The notes under the pieces were generated by a model, which was not told the origin of the DNA, searched no databases, and saw nothing but the letters and a program-made list of their open reading frames with translations. A stretch of 64,000 bases of DNA from Ilumatobacteraceae bacterium (GTDB lineage Bacteria; Actinomycetota; Acidimicrobiia; Acidimicrobiales; Ilumatobacteraceae), in contig JAWPMO010000001.1 in assembly GCA_033344875.1 (NCBI GenBank), positions 2,009,595-2,073,594 on the forward strand, given 5' to 3'. Positions 44,421 through 53,307 of this stretch are shown piece after piece (position 1 is the stretch's first letter; the number at the start of each line of letters is the position of its first letter). The position numbers were made by a program, and so were the translations under genes.

Positions 44421-45617
44421 GTGCGGGCGATCGCTGCCGCGCGTGGCAACGGTTCGGCCACGCCCGACCAGATCCGTCAGGCGTTGCGAGACGTATCGAG
44501 GGTGCGTGCCTGGCTGGCTTCGTCCGAGGCGGCATTGACCAAGGCGCTGGCTGCGCAGGTGTCGTTCCCCGAGCGCGATCTGGCCGATTGCACCCGCGGC
44601 TCGCTGCACGATGCGATCAAGACGAAGGGGCGCTCCGACACGCTCGACAAGTCCCCGTCGTTGGCCGATGCGCTCGACCGGGCCGACATCACGGCCGGCC
44701 ACGTCGACGAGGTGACCAAGACGATCACGTCACTCGACGACGACGAGCAGCGGGCCGAGTTGATCGACCGCGTCGACAGTGGCCTGCTCGACGTGGCCGC
44801 GGCGGCGACGCTGGCCGAATGGCGGCGACGGCTCGCGATGGAGGCGAAGTCGATCCGGCGCGACGACGGCGTCGAGCGGCTCGAGCGCCAGCGTCGGGCC
44901 ACTCGGGTCCGCACGTGGACCGACGGCGAGGGCATGGTGTGCCTGTCCGGCCGGTTCGACCCGATCACCGGCCGGCGTCTCGTCGCCCGGCTCGATGCGA
45001 CGACACAGGCGCTGTTCGCCGAGGCCACGCCCGACACGTGTCCGACCGATCCGATCGAGAAGCAGCGTCACCTCCAAGGCCTCGCGCTGGCACAGCTGGT
45101 CGACGGCAAGGCACCGGCGGGCCGCTCTGGCCGGCCCGAGTACGTGGTCGTCGTCGATCCATCGTCGCCAGATGGCGCCGGTGGGCCGGACGTCGACTTC
45201 GGGTTGCCGGTCGAGGTGCCGTACCGGGTCGTGGCCGACATGGCCGCCGACGGCGACGTTCACGCGGTGGTCGTCCGCAACGGTGTCGTGCTCCACGCCC
45301 CCGGCGAGCTCGACCTGGGCCAGACCACCCGGCTCGCGAATCCGGCCCAACGGCGGGCGCTGCGGGCGCTGTACCGCGGTTGTGCGATCCCCGGGTGTGG
45401 GGTGCGGTACGACCGCTGCAAGCTCCATCACGTCACGTGGTGGCGACACGGCGGCCGCACCGACATCGACAATCTGCTCCCGCTGTGCGCCCACCACCAC
45501 ACCAAGGTGCACGACGCCGGTTGGGACCTCGCGCTCGGCCCGAACCGAGAGCTGACGATCCGGTTCCCCGACGGCACCGTCCAGGCCACCGGGCCACCCA
45601 CCCGCCGGGCCGCGTGA
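44421..45617 (+). CDS. DUF222/HNH endonuclease domain protein (13E12 type), second copy
   Basis: 398 aa. Helical DUF222-like part (about 1-260), then HNH: CAIPGCGVRYDRCKLHHVTWWRHGG and DIDNLLPLCAHHHTKVHDAGWDL. It is shorter and only distantly similar to the protein at 11293-12582, so not a recent duplicate. GTG 44421 is the only start near the 5' end; the frame upstream (TRSNAVEAQ) also looks coding-like, so the true N-terminus is uncertain. An SOS-like box upstream suggests damage control, as reported (from memory) for some mycobacterial 13E12 genes. Confidence 0.88.
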   Translation: MRAIAAARGNGSATPDQIRQALRDVSRVRAWLASSEAALTKALAAQVSFPERDLADCTRGSLHDAIKTKGRSDTLDKSPSLADALDRADITAGHVDEVTKTITSLDDDEQRAELIDRVDSGLLDVAAAATLAEWRRRLAMEAKSIRRDDGVERLERQRRATRVRTWTDGEGMVCLSGRFDPITGRRLVARLDATTQALFAEATPDTCPTDPIEKQRHLQGLALAQLVDGKAPAGRSGRPEYVVVVDPSSPDGAGGPDVDFGLPVEVPYRVVADMAADGDVHAVVVRNGVVLHAPGELDLGQTTRLANPAQRRALRALYRGCAIPGCGVRYDRCKLHHVTWWRHGGRTDIDNLLPLCAHHHTKVHDAGWDLALGPNRELTIRFPDGTVQATGPPTRRAA

Positions 45618-45697
45618 CGCGAATTCCTACTCGCGGACATAGCCACTTACTACTTCTTCACGTAGCTATTTCCTACCCCACTGCGTAGTATTCGTCC
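45618..45697 (+). promoter_or_regulatory. AT-rich promoter/operator region of the ATPase gene
   Basis: An unusually AT-rich 80-nt stretch for this window. TAGTAT (45686-45691) is placed 6 nt before the ATG. Two direct copies of CGTAG(C)TATT occur near 45661 and 45684, and two TTCCTAC segments near 45623 and 45670. These may be regulator sites. Confidence 0.5.
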
Positions 45698-46789
45698 ATG
45701 GAGACCTCACCGTTCCGCTTCCAGGGGCCGCTGCCGCCCGACACGGTGTACGGGCGCGACGACCTGGTCGGCGACCTGATCGAGCGGGTCACCTCCCGCC
45801 GCGTCACCGCGGTGCTCGGACCTCGCCGGTTCGGCAAGACGAGCGTGTTGCGACGGGTCGGCGCCGAACTCGAGGCGGCCGGCACGACCGTCGTCGATGT
45901 CGATCTCTACGAAGTGTCATCGGCGGCCGACCTCGCCGTGCGGCTCGACCACGCCCTCGCCACGGTACGCGGCCCGGCGATCGACCGGCTCCATCACTTC
46001 ATCTCCGGCGGCGAGGTCAACCTCGGTGCCGTGAAGTTGATGTTTACCCGCCGGCCGTCCGAACAGCCCGACCCGGTCGCAGTGATCCACCACCTGCTCG
46101 ACGGGCTCGTCGCCGCCGCCAAGCAGAACCCGATGCTCGTGGTGTTCGACGAGTTCGGCGGCATCGACCGCGTCGACGGTGCAGCGGGTCTGCTGCGCAC
46201 GAAGCTGCAGCACCACGTCGGCGACCTCGGGCTCATCTTCGCCGGGTCGCAGCTGTCGCTGATGCGGGCGATGTTCACCGATGTCGCCCGCCCGTTCTAC
46301 GGGCAGGCCGAACTCGTCGACATCGGCCCGCTGACGCCGAACGCACTGCGCTCGATCGTGCTCGACGGGTTCCGCGAGACCGACCGGGACCCCGGCGACC
46401 TCCCGACGCCCCTGATCGAGTTCACCGGCGGCCACCCGCAGCGGGCGATGCAGCTCGCCGACGCAGCCTGGCGTCACGCCGTGCCCGGCGCCCCGTACCG
46501 CGCCGACCTGTGGGGCATCGCACTCGACGATGTGCGGGCACAAACCGATCTCGCCAACGAGGCGCTGTTCTCACACAGCCAGAGCAACGACCAGAAGCTG
46601 CTGCGCCTCGTGGCGAACGGTGAGCCGATCTTCGGTGCCGCCTCGTCCGTGATCGGCCTCACACCCGGGTCCGGGCAGTCCAGTCGAGATCGCCTCGTCG
46701 ACAGCGGCGAGATCATTCGGGCCGGCACACCATGGCGGGTCGTCGACCCCATCTACGCCGACTGGATCCGTCGCCGCTTCCCGCTCTGA
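45698..46789 (+). CDS. AAA-type ATPase (archaeal ATPase/STAND-like)
   Basis: 363 aa. P-loop is GPRRFGKTS (residues about 41-49), Walker B-like LVVFDEFGGIDR, sensor-like IFAGSQLSLMRAMF, and a winged-helix C-terminal part ending IYADWIRRRFPL. The TGGHPQRAM motif fits the PF01637/AAA_14 type. It stands alone, so its trigger or partner is unknown. ATG 45698 is preceded by TAGTAT with 6-nt spacing within an AT-rich 80-nt region holding two CGTAG-TATT copies. Confidence 0.85.
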   Translation: METSPFRFQGPLPPDTVYGRDDLVGDLIERVTSRRVTAVLGPRRFGKTSVLRRVGAELEAAGTTVVDVDLYEVSSAADLAVRLDHALATVRGPAIDRLHHFISGGEVNLGAVKLMFTRRPSEQPDPVAVIHHLLDGLVAAAKQNPMLVVFDEFGGIDRVDGAAGLLRTKLQHHVGDLGLIFAGSQLSLMRAMFTDVARPFYGQAELVDIGPLTPNALRSIVLDGFRETDRDPGDLPTPLIEFTGGHPQRAMQLADAAWRHAVPGAPYRADLWGIALDDVRAQTDLANEALFSHSQSNDQKLLRLVANGEPIFGAASSVIGLTPGSGQSSRDRLVDSGEIIRAGTPWRVVDPIYADWIRRRFPL

Positions 46790-46835
46790 ACATCGGCCCC
46801 CGAGCCGTCAGCCGTCCGCCACCGGCAGTCAGGGG

Positions 46836-47876
46836 TCAGCCGGCGCTGAGCGCGTCGACGTGCCAGGTCGATGGCTCGAACAGTCGACCCATCCGGAGGT
46901 TGAGCCGCAGCGACTCGCCGGCTGCGATCTCCCGGTCGAGCCGGTAGATCCGGTTGCCCCAGCTCGTGAGTGGTGCCAGCGGGCTGGTCGACAGTGTGGT
47001 GGCGTCGTCGAAGTCCGCTTCGAACCAGATGCAGCAGCCGTCGACGATCGTGTCGTTCGAGGCGGTGCGCTCGATCAGGTGATCGGTCGCGAGCGAGTCG
47101 AGCGACTCGAGGGTCTGCAGGTCGAACTCGAGGACCGGCCGAGGTTGGCCCACGGTCGACGCCACCGAACCCGGCCGGGTCCAGAACTGTTCGTTGCGAC
47201 CGGTGTCGAACCGACCGGCGACCGGCGAGTGTTCCGTCTGGCCGAGGTCGATGCCGTCGGGCAGGTCGATGTTCCAGAACCGGCGGACCCGCATCGACTC
47301 GTGGAACGACAACGGCTCGGCGAAGAGTCGGAACCTGGCGGGCAGGATGCGCCCACCGGGCCGCAGCACGCGATCGCGCAGATCGAGCACGTTCTGCAAC
47401 ATGTTCTCGTTGAAGAGTTCGTCACCCATCTGCTCGTGCAGGACGACGTCGATCGGCTCCGGTGGCGTGAACTCGCGGCTGTTGGCCTGCACGAACTCGA
47501 TGTTCGTGAATCCGTTGTGCTGGGCGATCTCGCGAGCGACCTGGATGAAGTCGGAGTGTTCGACCGCGTACACCTTCTCGGCCCCGGCGCGGCTCGCCAT
47601 GAACGCCAGCAGACCGGTGCCGGTGCCGAGGTCGAGCACGACGTCGCCCGGTTGAACGTTGCGGTGGATGCCGCGGTGATAGGCGTCGACACGAACCGTG
47701 TCGCTCAACATCTCCTCGTGCTCGGCGAGGCCGGCGAAGTTGGTCTCGTTCATGTCGTCGTACACGACACCCATCAGCCAGTCGCTGGCGGCGATCCGCC
47801 GAGCGGCGAACCGCACCGTCGATCTCGCGGCCCTGGTCGCCGCGTTCGCCGCGGCCTGTGTCGCTCGAATGCGCAT
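46836..47876 (-). CDS. PRMT-like SAM-dependent methyltransferase
   Basis: 346 aa. Motif I is VVLDLGTGTGLLAFMASRAGAEKVYAVE, preceded by the helix DDMNETNFAGLAEHEEMLSDTVRVDAYHRGI that matches protein arginine methyltransferases. The double-E loop reads VLHEQMGDELFNENM (Glu and Glu kept, with His and Gln beside the first), and RILPARFRLFAEPL resembles the PRMT barrel. A true arginine methyltransferase role is inferred. An N-terminal basic amphipathic segment precedes the core. TAACCT lies 7 nt before the ATG. Confidence 0.78.
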   Translation of the reverse strand: MRIRATQAAANAATRAARSTVRFAARRIAASDWLMGVVYDDMNETNFAGLAEHEEMLSDTVRVDAYHRGIHRNVQPGDVVLDLGTGTGLLAFMASRAGAEKVYAVEHSDFIQVAREIAQHNGFTNIEFVQANSREFTPPEPIDVVLHEQMGDELFNENMLQNVLDLRDRVLRPGGRILPARFRLFAEPLSFHESMRVRRFWNIDLPDGIDLGQTEHSPVAGRFDTGRNEQFWTRPGSVASTVGQPRPVLEFDLQTLESLDSLATDHLIERTASNDTIVDGCCIWFEADFDDATTLSTSPLAPLTSWGNRIYRLDREIAAGESLRLNLRMGRLFEPSTWHVDALSAG

Positions 47877-47949
47877 CGACCGAAGGTTACGGAACGCTGC
47901 GTCGTCCCGCGCCCGGCCACGAGAGCTCGACGCCCCGCAGACTCACGAG

Positions 47950-48588
47950 ACCGCGCCACCACCGTCTCTACCGACCCCGTAGCAGCCGACGACACGATCG
48001 ACACGCCGGCGAAGCTGTTCATCGCCGGCGAGCAGCAATCGACCTCGAACAACCTGGCCCGGCATCGATCCAGGGGGCCCCGTACGACCTCGTCCTCGAC
48101 GGAAACCGCGCTGTCGACGGCCACCTCGTGGTCGACCACCTGCTCCACCGCGGCGTGCTGCCGGCACCTGATCGACACGTCCTCGCCGAGGCCACGACCG
48201 ACACCCGCCAACTCGTCATCGGAGCGAGCGGTCACCCGCGAACGCCGATCGCTCGGCGGGGGTCACCCGGTTCCTCGGGGTCGGAGATGACGGGCGCTCC
48301 ACCCCCGAGTCGCCCCACGGCTCGTCCGGCACCGACCCGTCCCAGCCCGATGACCTCGTCGACGGCGAGTCGGTTCGTCCCGATGCACATCACTTCGAAG
48401 CACCCCGTCTCGCAGTACTCCGTCGCGAACTGTTCGACGATGCGAGGACACGCGGCACCACGACGCCGGCATCGGGCTCGATCCACCGGGTGGCGACGCC
48501 ACCGGCTCTGGTGACGCCCTCGCTCGCCGACGCCCTCACTCGCCGTGGCACCCGACGCGCGGGCCCACGATCCGTGCGAGACTACGAC
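47950..48588 (+). pseudogene. Decayed coding region
   Basis: No intact gene in this 640-nt stretch, but protein-like segments appear in different frames: PAKLFIAGEQQSTSNNLA, then APYDLVLDGNRAVDGHLVVDHLLHRGVLPAPD in another, and DDGRSTPESPHGSSGTDPS through ELFDDARTRGTTTPAS in a third, separated by stops and frame changes. This suggests a gene broken by frameshifts. The family is not recognised. Confidence 0.45.
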
Positions 48589-49047
48589 ATGGGGATCGTG
48601 CTGATCGTGGCCAACGAGACGCTCGGCGGCTCCGAGCTGCGCGCTGCCGTCGAGCAACGAATCGCGGAAGGGTGCGAGCGGTTCCACCTGGTCGTGCCGG
48701 TGCCGCTCGGCCCACCGCCGGCGATCGCCATCGGGATGGCGACGACCGAGGTCGTGATGATCAGCGACCTCGACCTGCCCGATCAACGTGTGGTGGCGGC
48801 CGAGCGACTCGAGGACGGGCTCGCCTGGCTCCGCGAGCTGGGCTGCGCTGCTGAGGGTGAGATCGCAGCGAGCGATGCGATCGGCGTGGTTCGAGGCATC
48901 GTCGAGCAGGGCGAGGTCACCGAGATCATCGTCTCGACCCTGCCGAGCCGGATCTCACGGTGGCTGCGGCAGGACCTCCCGAGCCGGATCGCCCGTGCCG
49001 TCGAGACTCCCGTCGCCGTCGTCACCCCCGCCGACGAGCCCGGCTGA
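48589..49047 (+). CDS. UspA-like small protein
   Basis: 152 aa. The alternation of strand and helix (MGIVLIVANETLGGSELRAAV, GCERFHLVVPVPLG, VTEIIVSTLPSRISRWLRQDLPSRIARAVETPVAVVTPA) resembles the universal stress protein fold, with an SRISRWLRQD stretch near the usual ATP loop, but GXXG-type binding is unclear. ATG 48589 is preceded by GAGACT (5 nt). Function unknown. Confidence 0.6.
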   Translation: MGIVLIVANETLGGSELRAAVEQRIAEGCERFHLVVPVPLGPPPAIAIGMATTEVVMISDLDLPDQRVVAAERLEDGLAWLRELGCAAEGEIAASDAIGVVRGIVEQGEVTEIIVSTLPSRISRWLRQDLPSRIARAVETPVAVVTPADEPG

Positions 49048-49090
49048 TCGTTCGATTCGACCAGCCCGGCCCGCCCGGCGAGCGGGCTGT

Positions 49091-51853
49091 TCAGTCGCGG
49101 CGGGTCGGGGTGGCGGGGCGGAAGCGTTGACCGAGTCCCGATGCCGCCCACCCGGTTCCCGCCACCACGGCGGGGATCACCACGACCAGAGCGACGACGA
49201 CGAGCCAAGGAAAGCCGATCGGGGCGTCGTACGAACTCGGTCCGGCGCTGCTGGTCACCCGGTCGACGACCCACGTCGGTACGAAGCCGAGCGGCACGCC
49301 CAGCCCGATGCCGACCAGTGCCAGCACCGCTGCCCGAGCCGCGGCTTGGCGCCGCATCGACGACGGCTTGGCCCCGACGATCGTGAACGTGTCGCGCTCC
49401 TCACGGCCTTCGGCCGCCGCCAGGGCGAGCCCGATCGACACGACGAGCAAGGTGATCGCCAGCGCAGCGCTCAGGATCACCAGGCGGGCGATCCAGAGAT
49501 CAGTCGAACTCGAGCCACGCCAGCGAGGCTCGTCGTACTGCAGGTTGAAGTACACCACCTCTGACGTGCCGGTCTGCGTCGACGCCTCGGTGCGAGGTGG
49601 ATCGCCCGGTTCGATGAACGCATCGAGCGGCGTGCCGTCGAAGTCGCGAGCCAGCAGGGCGAGTTCGTCGCGCTGCAGCTCGGTCAACGGCTCGTCCGAG
49701 CGGACGATCACGCCGGTCTGCACGATCGAGAACCCGGCGTCGAGCGCCGCTTCCTCGGTCATCAGGAGCTGCAGATTCCAGCTGCGCTGCACCGGGTCGG
49801 CGGCAATGGCGTACGGAAACTCGATCGTTCCGGCGTCGGCGCCATACTGCGCCGTGAGCCCGGCCGGTTCGACCCCCTCGAAAGCAGGTCCGTCGCTGAC
49901 GTAGAACAACGCATCGGCGTAGCCGACCACGAAGGTCGGCTGGATCGCTCCGATCTCGGCCAGGGTGTCGCGGTCGGTCGAGGACAGGCCGACCAGGTCG
50001 AGCACCGCCGGCGTCGCGATCATCGGACCCGACGGATCGTTCCAGTCCGTGCTCGGATCGAACGGGGCCGGGTCGAACGTGGCCATCCGGATCGGAGAGA
50101 CCTCGCCATCGGGGACGATCCCGAGGATGCCCGACACCGCCCCGTCGGGGAGCGTGACATCGCTCAATGGACCGACGTCGTCCAGGCTGCCGTCAGCACC
50201 GGCGGCGATCGCCGTGTCCTGCCATCCCATCAACACCACCGCGTCGGCAGGAAGGTCGGGCGGGCAGCAGGCACCGTTCGATGTGATGAGCGACTCGGCG
50301 ACCGCACCGGCGGCCACGGCCCCGCCGGCCGCAACGGCGATCGCTGCGACCACAGCCGACGACCGGGTGCGGGAACGCGCCAGGCTGCGCAGCGCCAGCC
50401 GCCATGACAGCGACGCCCGACGACCGAGCCCGCCGACCCGCTCGACGACCAGTGGCGCGGCGCAACACGTGCCGAACACCATCGCCGTGACGCCGGCGAT
50501 CGCGAGCGCCGCCCACACGTCGCTGTTCTGGTTGCCGCCCTGGGCGCCGAGTGCCGCCACCGCGACGAGGCCGAGGCCGCCGGCGAGCAGCGCCAGCCCG
50601 GTCGGCACCAGCCACCGGGCCGGTCGCCCGGCGGGTCGACGGCCCGCGAGGGCCGTCATCACCGGTACCCGGGCCGCGGATCGGGCGGGTACGGCGGCGG
50701 CGACGGTGGCCGCCACGATGGCGGTGACCGCGATCACCACGAGATGGACGATCGAGATCCGGTACGCACGGAGCTCGTGATGCACGATGTGCCGCTCGAT
50801 CAGTGGCGTCACGAACGGCAGCGCAACGAAGCCCACCGCGACGCCGACCACCGCACCGACCACGCCGGTCCACGCGCCCTGGAGCGCGAGCGTCCGGCGG
50901 ATCACCGATTCGGGTGCGCCGTTGGAGGAGAGCTGGCCGATCGTGACGAGCTGCCGTCGGGCGCTGGTGGCGAACGCCGCGGCCACGATGATGCCGACGG
51001 CGACCAGCGCCAACACACCGGCGACGAACCCCCACGCGATACCGGCGGTCTCCCCGGAGGTGTCGAACGAGAACGGGTCGTCGTAGCGGGTCGTTCCGCC
51101 GCGTTCCATGGCGATCCGGCGGATCGTGTCGACCGGCGTATCGGCCGGCAGATCGATCAACGTCATCGGTGCGCCGAAGTCACCGGAGACGCGGGCGGCG
51201 TCGAAGCCCGGGATGACGAGCAGGTCGGTCCAGTAGTCGCCACGCGCCTCGCCGAGGCCGGCGATCGTCCAGGTGCCGGACGGCCGGGCGAGTTCGAGCT
51301 CATCACCGACGCCGACACCCCACCGTTCGGCGACGTCGGGGGCGAGCAACACCTCACCGTCGCCCGGGGCCCGGCCGTCGGTGATCTCGATGCCGGCGGC
51401 CGCGCCGGGGTCGTCGAACGACATGTTGCCGAACCTGACCCACGTGGTGCGGTCCTGCGCATCGGCGGTCGCACTGGTCGCCGACGTCCACGTGAACACG
51501 TACTCGCGGACCGACGACCCGTCGGGCAGCGGCGTCCGGTTGGCGTCGTCGACGCTCTGACCCGTGGATGCCCATCCGTATCCGTTGACGGCGATGTCGG
51601 AGTCGCCGTAGTCACGGGCGAAGTCGGCTGCCCAGTCGCTCGCATTGGTGCGGGCGAGCACGCTGCCGAGCGTCATGGCGATGACGGGGACGGCGATCAG
51701 GAGGGCCGCGAGCGCGGTACGCCCGGGGCGGCGGCGGACCTCGCGTCGGGCGAGGCGGCTGGCGAAGCGCCAGGCCGGGAGCGCCGACCGGGTCACCGCC
51801 GCCTCGGGTGCCGGCGGCGACGTCGTCACCGGTTGCTCATCGAGCAGTGTCAT
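49091..51853 (-). CDS. FtsX-type ABC transporter permease (large)
   Basis: 920 aa. One N-terminal helix (about 40-65), a large periplasmic domain, a helix bundle (about 300-450), a second large extracytoplasmic domain, and final helices (about 800-900). The FtsX pattern (AFATSARRQLVTIGQLSSNGAPESVIRRTLALQ and VGAKPSSMRRQAAARAAVLALVG) appears twice. This MacB/LolCE-like architecture moves lipids, peptides or drugs. The start overlaps the ATPase stop (ATGA). Confidence 0.9.
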   Translation of the reverse strand: MTLLDEQPVTTSPPAPEAAVTRSALPAWRFASRLARREVRRRPGRTALAALLIAVPVIAMTLGSVLARTNASDWAADFARDYGDSDIAVNGYGWASTGQSVDDANRTPLPDGSSVREYVFTWTSATSATADAQDRTTWVRFGNMSFDDPGAAAGIEITDGRAPGDGEVLLAPDVAERWGVGVGDELELARPSGTWTIAGLGEARGDYWTDLLVIPGFDAARVSGDFGAPMTLIDLPADTPVDTIRRIAMERGGTTRYDDPFSFDTSGETAGIAWGFVAGVLALVAVGIIVAAAFATSARRQLVTIGQLSSNGAPESVIRRTLALQGAWTGVVGAVVGVAVGFVALPFVTPLIERHIVHHELRAYRISIVHLVVIAVTAIVAATVAAAVPARSAARVPVMTALAGRRPAGRPARWLVPTGLALLAGGLGLVAVAALGAQGGNQNSDVWAALAIAGVTAMVFGTCCAAPLVVERVGGLGRRASLSWRLALRSLARSRTRSSAVVAAIAVAAGGAVAAGAVAESLITSNGACCPPDLPADAVVLMGWQDTAIAAGADGSLDDVGPLSDVTLPDGAVSGILGIVPDGEVSPIRMATFDPAPFDPSTDWNDPSGPMIATPAVLDLVGLSSTDRDTLAEIGAIQPTFVVGYADALFYVSDGPAFEGVEPAGLTAQYGADAGTIEFPYAIAADPVQRSWNLQLLMTEEAALDAGFSIVQTGVIVRSDEPLTELQRDELALLARDFDGTPLDAFIEPGDPPRTEASTQTGTSEVVYFNLQYDEPRWRGSSSTDLWIARLVILSAALAITLLVVSIGLALAAAEGREERDTFTIVGAKPSSMRRQAAARAAVLALVGIGLGVPLGFVPTWVVDRVTSSAGPSSYDAPIGFPWLVVVALVVVIPAVVAGTGWAASGLGQRFRPATPTRRD

Positions 51854-52584
51854 CGCGTCACCGACCCGGCGTGTGCGCTGTAGCCGGCGGTGGCGGCGAC
51901 GGCTTCGTCGACGAGTTTGCCGTCGCGGACGAACACGACCCGATCGGCCCAGGAGGCGAACCGTGGTTCGTGCGTGACCATCACGACGGCCACACCCGAG
52001 CGGGCGAGTTCGGCCATGACCTCGACCACGTGGTCGGAGGTGAGCGTGTCGAGCGCACCGGTCGGTTCGTCCGCGAACAGCACCCGCCGCTCGCCGACGA
52101 CCGCACGAGCGATCGCGATCCGCTGCTGCTGGCCACCCGAGAACGAGTCGGGGTAGCGATCGATCTGGTGGTCGATGCCGACCCGGCCGAGTGCCTCGGT
52201 CGCCTGGCGGCGGGCTTCGGCGCCGGCGATGCCGTCGAGTTCGAGCGGGAGCATCACGTTCTCGAGCGCCGTCAGCGCCGGCACGAGGTTGAGCGACTGG
52301 AACACGTAGCCGAGATGGCGGCGACGGATCTCGGCCAACCGGACGGCGCCGACCGATGACAGGTCGGTGCCGTCGAACAGCACCTGGCCTGCCGTGGGCA
52401 GTTCGAGACCGCCACCGAGGTGGAGGAGGGTCGACTTGCCGCAACCGGACGGACCCATGATGGCGACGAACTCGCCGGGCCGGATCGCCAGGTCGACGCC
52501 GTTGACCGCGCGGACCTCGGTCTCGCCGGCACCGAACGACTTGATGACGTCGCGGTACTCGACGACGGGGGCGGATGCGTTCAT
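51850..52584 (-). CDS. ABC transporter ATP-binding protein (MacB/LolD-like)
   Basis: 244 aa. Walker A GPSGCGKST, signature FSGGQQQRIAIARA, Walker B VLFADEPTGALD. It starts at 52584, where ATG overlaps the PadR stop (ATGA) and AAGAGC precedes it. The frame upstream to 52698 is only the PadR repeat in another phase. It energises the following FtsX permease. Coupled by overlap to both neighbours, hence one PadR-ATPase-permease operon. Confidence 0.93.
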   Translation of the reverse strand: MNASAPVVEYRDVIKSFGAGETEVRAVNGVDLAIRPGEFVAIMGPSGCGKSTLLHLGGGLELPTAGQVLFDGTDLSSVGAVRLAEIRRRHLGYVFQSLNLVPALTALENVMLPLELDGIAGAEARRQATEALGRVGIDHQIDRYPDSFSGGQQQRIAIARAVVGERRVLFADEPTGALDTLTSDHVVEVMAELARSGVAVVMVTHEPRFASWADRVVFVRDGKLVDEAVAATAGYSAHAGSVTR

Positions 52585-53183
52585 GAGTGTGCTCTTTCCG
52601 TGTTCTGGGATGCAGGGTTCCGGGATGCAGGGTTCTGGGATGCAGGGTTCCGGGATGCAGGGTTCTGCGGGATGGGCGTGTTCAGTCGCGACTCGCACAG
52701 GTCGAGCCAGCGGAGATCGGCTTCGGCCCGCACGACCAGCGCGTCGACGACGAGTCGGGCGGCGAGCGACTCGGGGTCGATCACCTCGGTCGGGCGCTCG
52801 CGGCGATGACGCTGCAGCACCGCGAACAACGCGGTGCGCTGGCGGGTGATCACGTCGAGCGCATGGTCACGCCCCGACTCGATCGCCATCATCACCTTGA
52901 GCATGAGTTCGTCACGGGGCGGCGGGTCTTCGGCCGGAGTCGCCGCCCACCAACTGCCCAGCTCCTCACGCCCGGCAGCGGTCAGCGAGTACGACTTCTG
53001 GTCGTCATCCGACACGTCGACGACCACGAAGCCGTCCCGTTCGAGGCGATCGAGTGTGGTGTACACCTGCCCGACATTGAGCTTCCAGACCCCGCCGGTG
53101 ACGGCCTCGAACTCGGTCTTGAGCTGGTACCCGTAGCGGGGGCCCGGTTGGAGGAGGGACAGCAACCCCTCACGAACTGCCAT
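52581..53183 (-). CDS. PadR-family transcriptional regulator (ABC operon)
   Basis: 200 aa. The winged helix has LSLLQPGPRYGYQLKTEFEAVTGGVWKLNVGQVYTTLDRLERDGFV and the Vir-type helical region follows. The C-terminus ends in NPAS(R/Q) repeats encoded by a 15-bp tandem repeat. A large palindrome 13 nt upstream is the likely operator, so it represses its own operon. PadR proteins often respond to the drugs the linked pump exports. Confidence 0.9.
   Translation of the reverse strand: MAVREGLLSLLQPGPRYGYQLKTEFEAVTGGVWKLNVGQVYTTLDRLERDGFVVVDVSDDDQKSYSLTAAGREELGSWWAATPAEDPPPRDELMLKVMMAIESGRDHALDVITRQRTALFAVLQRHRRERPTEVIDPESLAARLVVDALVVRAEADLRWLDLCESRLNTPIPQNPASRNPASQNPASRNPASQNTERAHS
52602..52666 (-). 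repeat. 15-bp tandem repeat in the PadR tail
   Basis: GGGATGCAGGGTTC followed by C or T occurs four times, alternating C and T, plus a partial copy. It encodes NPAS(R/Q) units. Confidence 0.9.
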
Positions 53184-53196
53184 GTCGACCTCGCAT

Positions 53197-53224
53197 AGTT
53201 ACTGAGTATGCATACTCGGTAACT
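53197..53224. promoter_or_regulatory. 28-bp operator palindrome upstream of the PadR-ABC operon
   Basis: A near-perfect 28-bp palindrome with one mismatched pair. The centre is GAGTATGCATACTC and the outer arms are AGTTAC and GTAACT. It ends 13 nt before the PadR ATG and covers the TAACTA-like -10. It is the expected place and form for PadR autorepression. Confidence 0.75.
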
Positions 53225-53307
53225 AGAACGCAAGTGCTCGTCCGGATCTCTTCTCGGCGCGCGGTCCTCGCCGCCCGGTGCGGCCGCTTCGTCCGGTGGC
53301 TCGTGTT

